Below are positions 8,040-16,726 of a stretch of DNA of 64,000 nt, in pieces. Position 1 is the first letter of the stretch. Each line of letters starts with the position of its first letter. The notes beneath the pieces are model-generated. The model was not told the origin of the DNA, ran no database searches, and saw only the letters and a list, made by a program, of their open reading frames with translations. Position numbers and translations under genes: made by a program. This DNA is from Rhizobium sp. CSW-27 (lineage in GTDB: Bacteria; Pseudomonadota; Alphaproteobacteria; Rhizobiales; Rhizobiaceae): NCBI RefSeq assembly GCF_018760785.1, contig NZ_JAHHZO010000002.1, positions 608,295 to 672,294 of the forward strand. Direction: 5' to 3'.

Positions 8040-8830
8040 CTGGTCCCTGCAAGCAGGGTCACCAGTTCGGCGGCCACCAGCGCCGCAATCACCGCCGGGC
8101 GTTTGTCGCGCACGGCTGTTCCGCCGATCGGCAGCACAAGCGCCTCGCTCGATACGGTTCCTTCCGTTTCGCGCGCCAGCCAGTTCTTGAAGGTGGCGCG
8201 TTTGGTGGCGGAACCAATCATGCCGACATAGGCAAGGTCGCCGCGCGCCAAAGCCTCGCGGGCGATCAGGAAGTCCAGCGCATGGTCATGCGTCAGGATG
8301 ACGACGGCGCTGCCGGGCGGGAGGTCCTTGACGAGAGCTTCCGGCATAGCGACATGCCGTGCCGTCACCGTTTCGGGAAGGCCTTGCAGTGCCTCGGCGC
8401 GTGTTTCCACCACCGTCACCCGGAAGGGCAGGGGCGCAAGCGCTGCCGCCAATGCGTGGCCTACATGCCCCGCGCCGAACAGCATGACGCCGGGATAGGC
8501 GGCGGACTCTGCGGCAGCCCGTGACTCAAGGTCCGCCGCCACCGGTGGCGTGACTGTGCGGAACGACAAGAGGGTCCGCCCGCCGCAGCATTGGCCGATC
8601 TCCGGCCCAAGCGGCACATCCATCTGTGTTTGGCCGCTGCCGGACAGCAGGGCCCGGGCATTGTCGATCGCCAAAAATTCCAATTGCCCGCCGCCGATGG
8701 TGCCGAACGTGTCTGTTGCGGACACCAGCATGAAGGCCCCTTCCTCCCGCGGCGTCGAACCCTTCGCCTGCGTGATGGTGACGAGGATGGTGTCGGGGTT
8801 TTGGGCGAGGAAGGCTGTGAGGGCGGTCAT
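8036..8830 (-). CDS. xdhC: Xanthine dehydrogenase accessory protein XdhC
   Basis: A 264-residue XdhC/CoxI-family chaperone that binds molybdenum cofactor, helps its sulfuration and inserts it into xanthine dehydrogenase. The N-terminal XdhC domain contains TITQAKGSTPREEGA and GTIGGGQLE, followed by a CCGG motif. The C-terminal Rossmann-like half shows LFGAGHVGHALA and ILTHDHALD. ATG 8830 is preferred to an upstream in-frame ATG because it starts at the family N-terminus. It follows xdhB by 100 bases on the same strand and is likely the last gene of the xdh operon. Confidence 0.93.
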   Translation of the reverse strand: MTALTAFLAQNPDTILVTITQAKGSTPREEGAFMLVSATDTFGTIGGGQLEFLAIDNARALLSGSGQTQMDVPLGPEIGQCCGGRTLLSFRTVTPPVAADLESRAAAESAAYPGVMLFGAGHVGHALAAALAPLPFRVTVVETRAEALQGLPETVTARHVAMPEALVKDLPPGSAVVILTHDHALDFLIAREALARGDLAYVGMIGSATKRATFKNWLARETEGTVSSEALVLPIGGTAVRDKRPAVIAALVAAELVTLLAGTS

Positions 8831-8930
8831 GATGGACGACCTCTGGTTTGTGGAAGGCATGCGTGCGTCTTGTTGGGGTTGGGCGGGCTAAGCCGAGCCC
8901 AACTGCCTGACAGAAATGAAAAGATCCCCG

Positions 8931-11267
8931 TCACAGGGCCTTCAGGCGCTCCACCGCCATCAGCACGCGCTCCGGTGTGGCGGGGGCATCGAGACGCGGG
9001 CAGACGCTATAATCGGCGATCGAGGCCACCGCCATGGAGAGCGCCTCCAGCACCGAAATGCCCAGCATGAAAGGCGGCTCGCCGACGGCCTTGGAGCGGC
9101 CGATCGTCTGTTCGCGGTTTTCCGACCATTCCGCCAGCTTAACGTTGAAGATCTTGGGCCGGTCGGAGGCGAGCGGGATCTTGTAGGTCGAAGGCGCATG
9201 CGTGCGCAGCCGCCCCTTGGCGTCCCACCACAGTTCCTCGGTCGTCAGCCAGCCCATGCCCTGCACGAAAGCGCCTTCCACCTGGCCGATGTCGATCACC
9301 GGGTTCAGCGATTTGCCGACATCGTGGAGGATATCGGTGCGGTCGACCATATATTCGCCGGTCAACGTGTCGATCGAGACTTCCGAGCAGGCGGCGCCAT
9401 AAGCAAAGTAGAAGAAGGGCCGGCCCTTGCCGGCGGCACGGTCCCAATGGATCTTGGGCGTCTTGTAAAAACCGGCGGCGGAGAGCTGCACGCGGTCGAA
9501 ATAGGCGGCCTTCACCAGCGCGTCGAAGCTCACCGTCTCGGTGCCGATGCGGACGCGGTTCGGGAGAAACTCGACATCGCCGGCTTTCGCCTGCCATTTG
9601 CGGCAGGCGAAATCGATCAGCCGGTCCTTGATCTGGCGCGCCGCATCAAAGGCCGCCATGCCGTTCAGGTCCGAACCGGAGGAGGCGGCGGTGGCGGACG
9701 TGTTCGGCACTTTGCCGGTGGTCGTGGCGGTGATCTTCACCCGCTCGATATCGACGTTGAAGGTATCGGCCACCACCTGCGCCACCTTGGTGTAGAGGCC
9801 TTGCCCCATTTCGGTGCCGCCGTGGTTCAGGTGTATCGACCCGTCCGAATAGACATGCACCAGCGCGCCGGCCTGGTTGAAGGCGGTCATCGTGAAGGAA
9901 ATGCCGAACTTGACCGGCGTCAGCGCGATCCCCTTGCGGATGACCGGGCTGTTCTCGTTGAACTCCAGGATCGCCTGGCGCCGCGCGCGGTAGTCGCTGG
10001 AGGTTTCCAGTTCCTCCACCAGCCGCATCAGGATATTGTCCTCCACCTCCTGGTGGTAGGGCGTCAGCGTGCGGCCGGAGCCGGGCTCTCCATAGAAATT
10101 CAGCTTGCGGATATCGAGCGGGTCCTTGCCGACCGCATAGGCGATCTCCTCGATGAAACGTTCGCCGCCGACCATGCCCTGCGGGCCGCCGAAACCGCGA
10201 AACGCGGTGTTCGAGCAGGTGTGGGTTTTCAGCGGCTTCGAGGTCAGATGCACATGCGGGTAGAAGTAGCTGGAATCCGCGTGAAACAGCGCGCGGTCGG
10301 TCACCGGGCCGGACAGGTCGGAGGAAAAACCGCAGCGCGCCGCGAACGTCGCGTCCACCGCGTGGATGCGGCCCTCGTCATCGAAGCCCAGTTCGTAATC
10401 GACGCGGAAATCGTGCCGTTTGCCGGTCACCATCATGTCTTCGTCGCGGTCGGGGCGGAACTTGACGGCACGGTTGAGCTTCTTGGCCGCGATGGCTGCG
10501 AGACAGGCAAAATGCGCGCCCTGCGTTTCCTTACCGCCGAAACCGCCGCCCATGCGGCGGGTGTTGACGGTCACCGCATGGCTGGCGCAGTTCAAAACAT
10601 GCGCCACCATATGCTGCACCTCCGTCGGGTGCTGGGTGGAGGACCAGACGGTCACATCCTCGTCTTCGCCGGGAATGGCAAAAGCGATCTGGCTTTCCAG
10701 ATAGAAATGCTCCTGGCCGCCGATGTAAAAGCGGCCGGTGAGGTGGCGCGGTGCCTTGGCCATCTCGGTTTCCGGCTGGCCGCGCTTCAGCGTCATCGGC
10801 GTGACGACCAGCGGCGCATTGTTTTCCAGCGCGCTGTCGATATCCGTCCAGTGCGGCAGGTCACGATATTCGATCTTCGCCAGACGGGCGGCCCGGCGGG
10901 CCTGGTCGCGGGTTTCGCCAATCACGACAAAGATCGGCTGGCCGTGGAACTCGACCTTGCTGGTTGCCAGCAGCGGCTCGTCATGGCTGCCATTGGAGGA
11001 GACGTCGTTGACGCCCGGAATGTCGTCCGCCGTCAGGACCATGACCACGCCGGGGGCGGCTTTGACCGCCGAGAGATCGATGGACAGGATGTCTGCATGG
11101 GCGCGGTCGGCAAGGCCCAGCGCCGCATGCAGCGTGCCGGCGGGTTCGGGGATGTCGTCGATATATTCGGCGCTGCCGGTGACATGCTTGTGCGCCGAAT
11201 CATGGCGGAGCGAGGCATGCATCGGGCCGTTGATGGTGTCCTTGGTGTCGAAGGTGGTGGTATCCAT
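8931..11267 (-). CDS. xdhB: Xanthine dehydrogenase, molybdopterin-binding subunit
   Basis: A 778-residue large subunit of xanthine dehydrogenase, which hydroxylates hypoxanthine and xanthine to urate. The N-terminal aldehyde oxidase/xanthine dehydrogenase a/b hammerhead domain covers about residues 20-130. It is followed by the molybdopterin-binding regions, with the conserved RRMGGGFGGKE and FRGFGGPQG loops and the C-terminal VGEPP-F motif containing the active-site region. Length fits the two-subunit bacterial enzyme. Unusually, 272 bases of repeat-rich DNA separate it from xdhA, whereas these genes normally abut. Confidence 0.95.
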   Translation of the reverse strand: MDTTTFDTKDTINGPMHASLRHDSAHKHVTGSAEYIDDIPEPAGTLHAALGLADRAHADILSIDLSAVKAAPGVVMVLTADDIPGVNDVSSNGSHDEPLLATSKVEFHGQPIFVVIGETRDQARRAARLAKIEYRDLPHWTDIDSALENNAPLVVTPMTLKRGQPETEMAKAPRHLTGRFYIGGQEHFYLESQIAFAIPGEDEDVTVWSSTQHPTEVQHMVAHVLNCASHAVTVNTRRMGGGFGGKETQGAHFACLAAIAAKKLNRAVKFRPDRDEDMMVTGKRHDFRVDYELGFDDEGRIHAVDATFAARCGFSSDLSGPVTDRALFHADSSYFYPHVHLTSKPLKTHTCSNTAFRGFGGPQGMVGGERFIEEIAYAVGKDPLDIRKLNFYGEPGSGRTLTPYHQEVEDNILMRLVEELETSSDYRARRQAILEFNENSPVIRKGIALTPVKFGISFTMTAFNQAGALVHVYSDGSIHLNHGGTEMGQGLYTKVAQVVADTFNVDIERVKITATTTGKVPNTSATAASSGSDLNGMAAFDAARQIKDRLIDFACRKWQAKAGDVEFLPNRVRIGTETVSFDALVKAAYFDRVQLSAAGFYKTPKIHWDRAAGKGRPFFYFAYGAACSEVSIDTLTGEYMVDRTDILHDVGKSLNPVIDIGQVEGAFVQGMGWLTTEELWWDAKGRLRTHAPSTYKIPLASDRPKIFNVKLAEWSENREQTIGRSKAVGEPPFMLGISVLEALSMAVASIADYSVCPRLDAPATPERVLMAVERLKAL

Positions 11268-11361
11268 CAGCGGGCTCCTTCGATGAAGTCATGTTTTGCA
11301 ATTGGCTGGTGGCGGTTGCTCTGTCCGGCCAAAGAAAGTCCCCCTCTGGCTGCCGCCTTTG

Positions 11362-11385
11362 GGGTCGAGCCACGCGTCTCGACCC
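11362..11385. repeat. Intergenic hairpin between xdhA and xdhB
   Basis: An inverted repeat GGGTCGAG / CTCGACCC with an 8-base loop, followed by further G/C-rich short inverted segments to about 11410. It forms the left half of a mosaic of palindromes filling the 11268-11539 gap. Confidence 0.55.
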
Positions 11386-11460
11386 GTCCTTCGGACCCCG
11401 TCACAAGGGGGGAAAGGACTCGCGGCAACGCCTTCGCAAAATATGAGTGCTGAGGGTGCG

Positions 11461-11513
11461 GCACGTTAAGCCCCTCCCCCTTGTGGGGAGGGGGTGGGGA
11501 GGGGTTTTTCCTC
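11461..11513. repeat. Palindromic GC-rich intergenic repeat
   Basis: CCCCTCCCCCTTGTGGGG followed by AGGGGGTGGGGAGGGG and a T-run: a strong stem-loop reading on either strand. Elements of this composition are scattered between genes in many Rhizobiaceae. Sited upstream of xdhB within the operon, it could reduce read-through or process the mRNA. Confidence 0.6.
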
Positions 11514-11539
11514 TTACCTTCAGTGCGGCTCGCCATCCC

Positions 11540-13012
11540 TCACGCCTCCTCGGGCTCGAACCGCGCCAGTTCCTGTGGCTGGCCGGCGGTTTCCAGGAAG
11601 AAACGGGTGAGCAGGTTCTTGGCTGCAAGCGAGCGGTATTCCGCGGTGGCCCGCCAGTCGGTCAGCGGCTGGTAATCCTCGTCGAAGGCGTCGCGCACGG
11701 AGGCGACCGTGTTCCAGCTCCAGGGACGGCCGATGAGAGCCTCCTCGACGGCCTTGGCGCGCTTCGGCGTGCCGGCCATGCCGCCGAAGGCGATGCGACA
11801 GGTCTCGACGCAGCCTTCGCCGTCGAGTGTCAGGTAGAAGGCACCGCAAAGCGCGGAAATGTCCTCGTCGCGGCGCTTCGAGATCTTGTAGGTGGCGAAG
11901 AAGGCCTCGTCATCGGCAGGCGGCAGCGTGAGTTTCTCCACGAATTCACCGGGCTGGCGGTCCTGCCGGCCGTAGTCGATGAAGAAGTCCGCAAGCGGCA
12001 GCGTCCGGCTTCCGGTGACGGAGCGCAATGTGACGGTGGCGCCGAGCGCGATCAGCGCCGGCGGCGTGTCGCCGATCGGCGAGCCGTTGGCAATGTTGCC
12101 GCCGATGGTGCCCATGTTGCGCACCTGCTGGCCGCCGATGCGATCGATCAGCCGTCCGAGCGCCGGATGATAGGCCTCCAGCACCGCGAAGGCCTGGGCA
12201 TAGGTGACGCCCGCGCCGATCACGATGCCTGTCTCGTCCTCGGTAATGGTTTGCAGGTCCGTCAGATGATTGATGAATACGACCGGATTGATCGGCCGCA
12301 TCTGCTTGGTGACCCAGAGGCCTACATCGGTGGCGCCGGCGACGATCGTGGCGGCGGGATTGTCGTGGAGTACCTGCGCGAGCGCCTGAAGCGTGCCCGG
12401 AACGATTGCCTGCCTGCCGCCCTTCTCGATGCGGATCGTGTCGGAGGAGGCGCGGATGGTCCAGAGTTTGGCCATGATCTCGGCCCGGTCGCGTTCGATC
12501 GGGTCGAACAGCGCGCTGGGTCTGGCGGCAGCCACCTGTTCCGCCGCCTTGATGATCGGCTCGTAGCCGGTGCAGCGACAGAGATTGCCCTGAAGCGCAA
12601 TTTCGATGTCCGCGCGGCTGGGATTTTCGTTGGCCATCCACAGCCCGTAGAGCGACATCACGAAGCCCGGCGTGCAGAAGCCGCATTGCGAGCCGTGACA
12701 GTCGACCATTGCCTGCTGGACAGGGTGGAGACGACCGTCCCTGCCGGCCAGATGCTCCACCGTCACCACATGCGTGCCATGCAGCGAGCCCACGAAGCGG
12801 ATGCAGGCATTGACGCTTTCATAGCGCAGCGCGCCGCCGATCAGCCGGCCGACGAGCACGGTACAGGCGCCGCAATCGCCCTCGGCGCAGCCTTCCTTGC
12901 TGCCTGTCAGCCGTTTCCGGAGCCTCAGATAATCGAGCAATGTTTCGGTGGGGGCAAAGTCGCCCAGCGAAACCTCTTCGCTATTGAGAATGAAACGGAT
13001 GGCTGACGTCAT
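11540..13012 (-). CDS. xdhA: Xanthine dehydrogenase, FAD and [2Fe-2S] subunit
   Basis: A 490-residue small subunit of xanthine dehydrogenase. The N-terminal plant-type ferredoxin domain has Cys42, Cys47 and Cys50 (GCAEGDCGAC) and Cys70. The second [2Fe-2S] domain has Cys110, Cys113, Cys145 and Cys147 (CGFC and CRC). The FAD-binding domain starts around residue 180 and includes NMGTIGGNIANGSPIGD, and the CO-dehydrogenase flavoprotein C-terminal domain ends the protein. ATG 13012 has AGGGAA upstream; the 64-codon open extension is antisense-like and rejected. The gene begins 19 bases after bdhA, suggesting one transcript. Confidence 0.95.
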   Translation of the reverse strand: MTSAIRFILNSEEVSLGDFAPTETLLDYLRLRKRLTGSKEGCAEGDCGACTVLVGRLIGGALRYESVNACIRFVGSLHGTHVVTVEHLAGRDGRLHPVQQAMVDCHGSQCGFCTPGFVMSLYGLWMANENPSRADIEIALQGNLCRCTGYEPIIKAAEQVAAARPSALFDPIERDRAEIMAKLWTIRASSDTIRIEKGGRQAIVPGTLQALAQVLHDNPAATIVAGATDVGLWVTKQMRPINPVVFINHLTDLQTITEDETGIVIGAGVTYAQAFAVLEAYHPALGRLIDRIGGQQVRNMGTIGGNIANGSPIGDTPPALIALGATVTLRSVTGSRTLPLADFFIDYGRQDRQPGEFVEKLTLPPADDEAFFATYKISKRRDEDISALCGAFYLTLDGEGCVETCRIAFGGMAGTPKRAKAVEEALIGRPWSWNTVASVRDAFDEDYQPLTDWRATAEYRSLAAKNLLTRFFLETAGQPQELARFEPEEA

Positions 13013-13031
13013 GCGGGTTCCCTGTTGCGCG

Positions 13032-13808
13032 TTATTGGGCGGTCCAGCCGCCATCGATGGAGATGTGTGTTCCGGTGATCTGTCGTGCTGCGTCGCTGGC
13101 GAGGAAGAGGGCGGTGGCTGCGACTTCCTCGATGGAGACGAATTCCTTCGTCGCCTGCAGGCGGAGCATGACCTCCGTCTTGACCGCCTCTTCCGAGATG
13201 CCACGTTCGCGCGCTGTATCGGGGATCTGTTTTTCCACGAGCGGCGTCAACACGTAGCCGGGGCAGATGGCGTTCACCGTAATGCCGAATTCGGCCAATT
13301 CCAGTGCGGCCGTCTTGGTCAGACCCAAGACCCCATGCTTTGCAGCGACATAAGCCGATTTGAAGGGCGATGCAACAAGCGCATGCGCGGAGGCCACATT
13401 GATGATGCGGCCCTTGCCCGCCTTCTTCATCAGCGGAATGGTGTTGCGCATGGTGTGAAAGGCGGACGAGAGCAGGATGGCGATCAGCTGATCCCATTTT
13501 TCCGTCGGGAAATCCTCGATCTTCGCCACATGCTGAATGCCGGCATTGTTGACGAGCACGTCGACGGTGCCAAAGCTCTTTTCGGCAAGTCCGATCAGAT
13601 CGGCGATCTCGTCCGGTTTGGTCATGTCGGCGCCGTGATAGAGCACCTTGCCTTCACCGAGATCGTCGAGAGCGGCGCGTGCCGCCTCGATCTCCTGCGC
13701 CTTGCCGAAGCCGTTGATCACCACATTGGCGCCATCGGCGGCAAAGGCGCGGGCGATCCCGAGCCCGATGCCGCTGGTGGAGCCGGTGACGACGACGGTT
13801 CTTGCCAT
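13032..13808 (-). CDS. bdhA: D-3-hydroxybutyrate dehydrogenase
   Basis: A 258-residue short-chain dehydrogenase that interconverts D-3-hydroxybutyrate and acetoacetate with NAD, linked to polyhydroxybutyrate turnover. The nucleotide loop TGSTSGIGLG is at 8-17 and the catalytic Ser140-Tyr153-Lys157 triad is visible. VNNAGIQHVAKIEDFP and the lid region CPGYVLTPLVEKQIPD are specific to the 3-hydroxybutyrate dehydrogenase subgroup. It lies 19 bases upstream of xdhA on the same strand, an unexpected partnership between PHB and purine metabolism. Confidence 0.92.
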   Translation of the reverse strand: MARTVVVTGSTSGIGLGIARAFAADGANVVINGFGKAQEIEAARAALDDLGEGKVLYHGADMTKPDEIADLIGLAEKSFGTVDVLVNNAGIQHVAKIEDFPTEKWDQLIAILLSSAFHTMRNTIPLMKKAGKGRIINVASAHALVASPFKSAYVAAKHGVLGLTKTAALELAEFGITVNAICPGYVLTPLVEKQIPDTARERGISEEAVKTEVMLRLQATKEFVSIEEVAATALFLASDAARQITGTHISIDGGWTAQ

Positions 13809-13901
13809 GGTTTTTCCTCCCTCGTGTGGCCGTCATGCTGCGGCGCGACAAGGGAGGTTATGCTCAAAGGGGCTTGCCTGGCAATGGGTTGTAGCGTGCC
13901 C

Positions 13902-14399
13902 TTAGCGGCAGTTGCGCACCGCCTGCAGCGCCGCCGTCACCCCCTTCAGGGAATAGGTATAGGTGGTGTCGGTGCCGCGGGCGGATGTCGCCTTCAGCGT
14001 CATGTCGGAACCGCCGCGCATGGCGGCCACCAGTGCCGGCTCGCGGGCCGGATCGCGCACCCAGGCGGCATGATCCTTCGGGACCAGCGTAAAGCTGTCA
14101 TTGCCGATGGTCAGCGTGATGCGCGAGCCTTCCTTCACGGTATAGCCCATGATCGCCTGCGGCATGAAGGGCGAGGCGCCCGATTGCGGTGCGACCAGGA
14201 AGAAGTTGTCACCATGGTTCACATTGGTCGGCAACTGCGTGGTGGGAACGGACAGAACATAGCAGCTCTTGCCGCTGCCCTTGCCATAAGAATAGACGCC
14301 CCATGCATCGAACTGCTTGATCCGGGTGGGCTGGGCACTGGCGCTGAGTGCGGACAGCAGGACGGCGGAAACGGCTAGGGCGCATGTCTTGCGGGACAT
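13902..14399 (-). CDS. Invasion-associated locus B (IalB)-like exported protein
   Basis: A 165-residue protein with a signal peptide (residues 1-22, ending in LSASAQ) and an IalB-type domain. The pattern FDAWGVYSYGKGSGKSCYVLS, then MGYTVKEGSRITLTI, AAWVRDPAREPALVAAM and the terminal TTYTYSLKGVTAALQAV is characteristic. In Bartonella, IalB contributes to erythrocyte entry; in free-living rhizobia the domain is common and its role unknown. ATG 14399 is chosen because GGAGAG lies just upstream and the signal peptide begins there. Confidence 0.85.
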   Translation of the reverse strand: MSRKTCALAVSAVLLSALSASAQPTRIKQFDAWGVYSYGKGSGKSCYVLSVPTTQLPTNVNHGDNFFLVAPQSGASPFMPQAIMGYTVKEGSRITLTIGNDSFTLVPKDHAAWVRDPAREPALVAAMRGGSDMTLKATSARGTDTTYTYSLKGVTAALQAVRNCR

Positions 14400-14565
14400 C
14401 GAACTCTCCTGATCATGGCGGATGGATACAGCCCGCACGCGAAAGAGCGGCGGGTGCGACAGCGCGCGATTGTTCGGCAGGAGAGTTAGCGAATGGTTAA
14501 TGGCGGGATCAACCCTTCGCGGCCACGGCTCACAAAGGGTTGATGGGGCGTGTGCTGTCAATGCC

Positions 14566-15270
14566 TCAGGGCCGCGCCGGGATCTCCACGCCACGCTGCA
14601 CGCCGGGCCGGGCCATCATGCGCTCGAACCAGGCGGAGAGGCTGGCCCGGCTGTCGTATTCGACAAGATCGCGCGCCTCGTAGAAACCGATCAGCGAGCG
14701 GATCCAGCCGACGATCGCGAAATCGGCAATGGTGACATCCTCGCCCATCATGAAATCGCGGCCGGTCAGTCGCTGGTCGAGCACGCCGAGCAGGCGCCTG
14801 GTTTCGTTGAGATAGCGGTCGCGCGGGCGCTTGTCCTCGATCTCCCTGCCGGCAAACTTGTGGAAGAAGCCGAACTGGCCGAACATCGGGCCGATGCCGC
14901 CCATCTGGAACATCACCCACTGGATCGTCTCGTAGCGGGAGCTCGCATCCTTCGGCAGGAACCGGCCGGTCTTTTCGGCAAGATAGATCAGGATCGCACC
15001 GGATTCGAACAGCGCCAGCGGCGTGCCGTCCGGGCCGTTCGGATCGAGGATGGCCGGGATCTTGCCGTTCGGGTTGAGCGAAAGGAATTCCTCGCCCCAG
15101 GTCTCGTTCTGGCCGATATTGATGAAGTGCGGCTCGTAGGCGAGGCCGGTTTCCTCCAGCATGATCGACACCTTCACGCCGTTCGGCGTGGGCGTCGAAT
15201 AGAGCTGCAGGACCTCGGGATTGGCAGCCGGCCAGCGGCGGGTGATGGGGAAAGCGGAAAGATCGGCCAT
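14566..15270 (-). CDS. Glutathione S-transferase, YfcG/YghU (Nu-class)-like
   Basis: A 234-residue glutathione transferase. The N-terminal thioredoxin-like domain has QLYSTPTPNGVKVSIMLEE, the GSH-contact segment NPNGKIPAILDP and FESGAILIYLAEKTG. The C-terminal helical domain follows from about residue 110. The TPNGVK motif in place of a catalytic Tyr or Cys is the sign of the Nu-class (disulfide-bond reductase type) enzymes. GAGGA upstream of ATG 15270 sets the start. It is divergent from the LLM flavoprotein gene across a 368-base spacer. Confidence 0.9.
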   Translation of the reverse strand: MADLSAFPITRRWPAANPEVLQLYSTPTPNGVKVSIMLEETGLAYEPHFINIGQNETWGEEFLSLNPNGKIPAILDPNGPDGTPLALFESGAILIYLAEKTGRFLPKDASSRYETIQWVMFQMGGIGPMFGQFGFFHKFAGREIEDKRPRDRYLNETRRLLGVLDQRLTGRDFMMGEDVTIADFAIVGWIRSLIGFYEARDLVEYDSRASLSAWFERMMARPGVQRGVEIPARP

Positions 15271-15638
15271 GGGGTCCTCGTGTGGCAAATGCCGGCGGAC
15301 TATAGCGTCCCTGCGTCGATCCGCCAGAGGTGGGCGGGGGAGGGGCGTTGCGTGCTCGCCGCGCAGCGGGCGCAAAGGAAACCCTGAATCTTTGGAGAGG
15401 GATAGTCAAATCTGCTGACAGATTGAATCTGTTTCCCCCTTAGTTTTCAAGGTTTTTTGCCATTTCAAGTGTAGGCGCTGACACTTCCTGTCAATGGATC
15501 AGTGTAAGTTACGGGCAACGGATTCATATTAGCGATCCGCCATTATCCAGTTTTTCGAACGACCCCTTCGAAACTTTCCTGTTTATTGCGGCACTCTCCC
15601 TCCCTATCTAGCGGGCTTGAACCACAAGGAAGGATCGC
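15271..15638. promoter_or_regulatory. Divergent promoter region with two inverted repeats
   Basis: This 368-base gap between gst and the LLM oxidoreductase gene holds no credible gene. It is clearly AT-richer than its surroundings from 15400 on. Two perfect dyads stand out: AATCTG-ctga-CAGATT at 15409-15424 and TGACA-cttcc-TGTCA at 15479-15493. Either may be an operator for one or both genes; the cognate regulator is not evident nearby. Confidence 0.45.
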
Positions 15639-16703
15639 ATGGAACTTGGCCTTTACACCTTTGCGGATGTCGATCCGAACATTTCAAGCGGCAGCCGCGG
15701 CCAGGGTGCCGCCACGCGCCTGAAGCATCTTCTGGAAGAGATCGAGCTTGCCGATCAGGTGGGGCTCGATGTCTTCGGCCTCGGCGAACATCACCGGCCG
15801 GATTATGCCGTTTCCTCGCCGTCCACGGTGCTGGCGGCGGCTGCTGTCAAGACGAAGAACATCCGCCTCACCAGCGCCGTTTCGGTGCTGAGTTCGGATG
15901 ATCCGATCCGCGTCTTCCAGCAGTTTGCGACCGTCGACCTTCTCTCCGGCGGGCGGGCGGAAATCATGGCGGGGCGTGGCTCCTTCATCGAATCCTATCC
16001 GCTGTTCGGCTATGACCTCAACGATTACGACCGGCTGTTTTCGGAAAAGCTCGACCTGCTGCTGACGCTGCGTGACAACGAGATCGTTGAATGGGCAGGC
16101 GAACTGCGCGCACCGATCAATCGCCGCGGCGTCTATCCGCGCCCGCTGCAGGAGAAGCTGCCGGTCTGGATTGCCGTCGGCGGTACGCCGCAATCGGTGG
16201 CGCGTGCCGGCGCGCTCGGCCTGCCGCTGGCGGTCGCCATCATCGGCGGCGATTATGCCCGCTTCGCCCCCTTCTTCGATCTCTATCGCGAGGCGGCTCG
16301 CCGCTCCGGGCATGATCCGAAAACGCTGAAGACCAGCATCAACGTGCATGGCTTCGTCGCCGATACGACCGACAAGGCGGCCGACCAGTTCTATGGCCCG
16401 CAGGCGGCCGTGATGGACCGGCTCGGCCGCGAGCGTGGCTGGCCGCCGACGAACCGCGCCCAGTTCGACCGTGCCCGCTCGGCACCCGGCAATCTCTTTG
16501 TCGGCGATCCGGAAACGGTGGCGGAAAAGATCGTCGCCGCCCACACGGTGTTCGGCAATGACCGTCTGCTGATCCAGATGGCGATCGGCCTGATGCCGCA
16601 TGACCAGATCATGCGCGGCATCGAGCTTTTCGGCACCCGTGTCGCCCCCCTCGTCAGAAAAGCGTTGACGCCTGCGAAGGATGGCGCGAAACCGGCCGCC
16701 TGA
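15639..16703 (+). CDS. LLM-class flavin-dependent oxidoreductase (luciferase-like)
   Basis: A 354-residue luciferase-like monooxygenase of the F420/FMN-using LLM superfamily. The TIM-barrel pattern includes [15 protein letters not shown], a conserved [11 protein letters not shown] segment, [26 protein letters not shown] and the phosphate-binding [11 protein letters not shown]. The segment [15 protein letters not shown] is typical of the group including uncharacterised FMN-dependent monooxygenases. The substrate is unknown. GGAAGGATCGC before ATG 15639 supplies a ribosome site. Map follows 23 bases downstream on the same strand. Confidence 0.88.
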   Translation: MELGLYTFADVDPNISSGSRGQGAATRLKHLLEEIELADQVGLDVFGLGEHHRPDYAVSSPSTVLAAAAVKTKNIRLTSAVSVLSSDDPIRVFQQFATVDLLSGGRAEIMAGRGSFIESYPLFGYDLNDYDRLFSEKLDLLLTLRDNEIVEWAGELRAPINRRGVYPRPLQEKLPVWIAVGGTPQSVARAGALGLPLAVAIIGGDYARFAPFFDLYREAARRSGHDPKTLKTSINVHGFVADTTDKAADQFYGPQAAVMDRLGRERGWPPTNRAQFDRARSAPGNLFVGDPETVAEKIVAAHTVFGNDRLLIQMAIGLMPHDQIMRGIELFGTRVAPLVRKALTPAKDGAKPAA

Positions 16704-16726
16704 AAAGACAAGCCGGAATTCTGCCC

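Noticed and set aside
8916..11453. 845-codon plus-strand frame opposite xdhB
   Set aside because: Composition (His/Arg/Gly-rich) is that of an antisense shadow of the real molybdopterin subunit.
15479..15493. TGA-N9-TCA as a further RirA box upstream of the LLM gene
   Set aside because: The pattern occurs by chance about every 4 kb, the neighbouring genes are not iron-related and it is alone; kept only as a general dyad.
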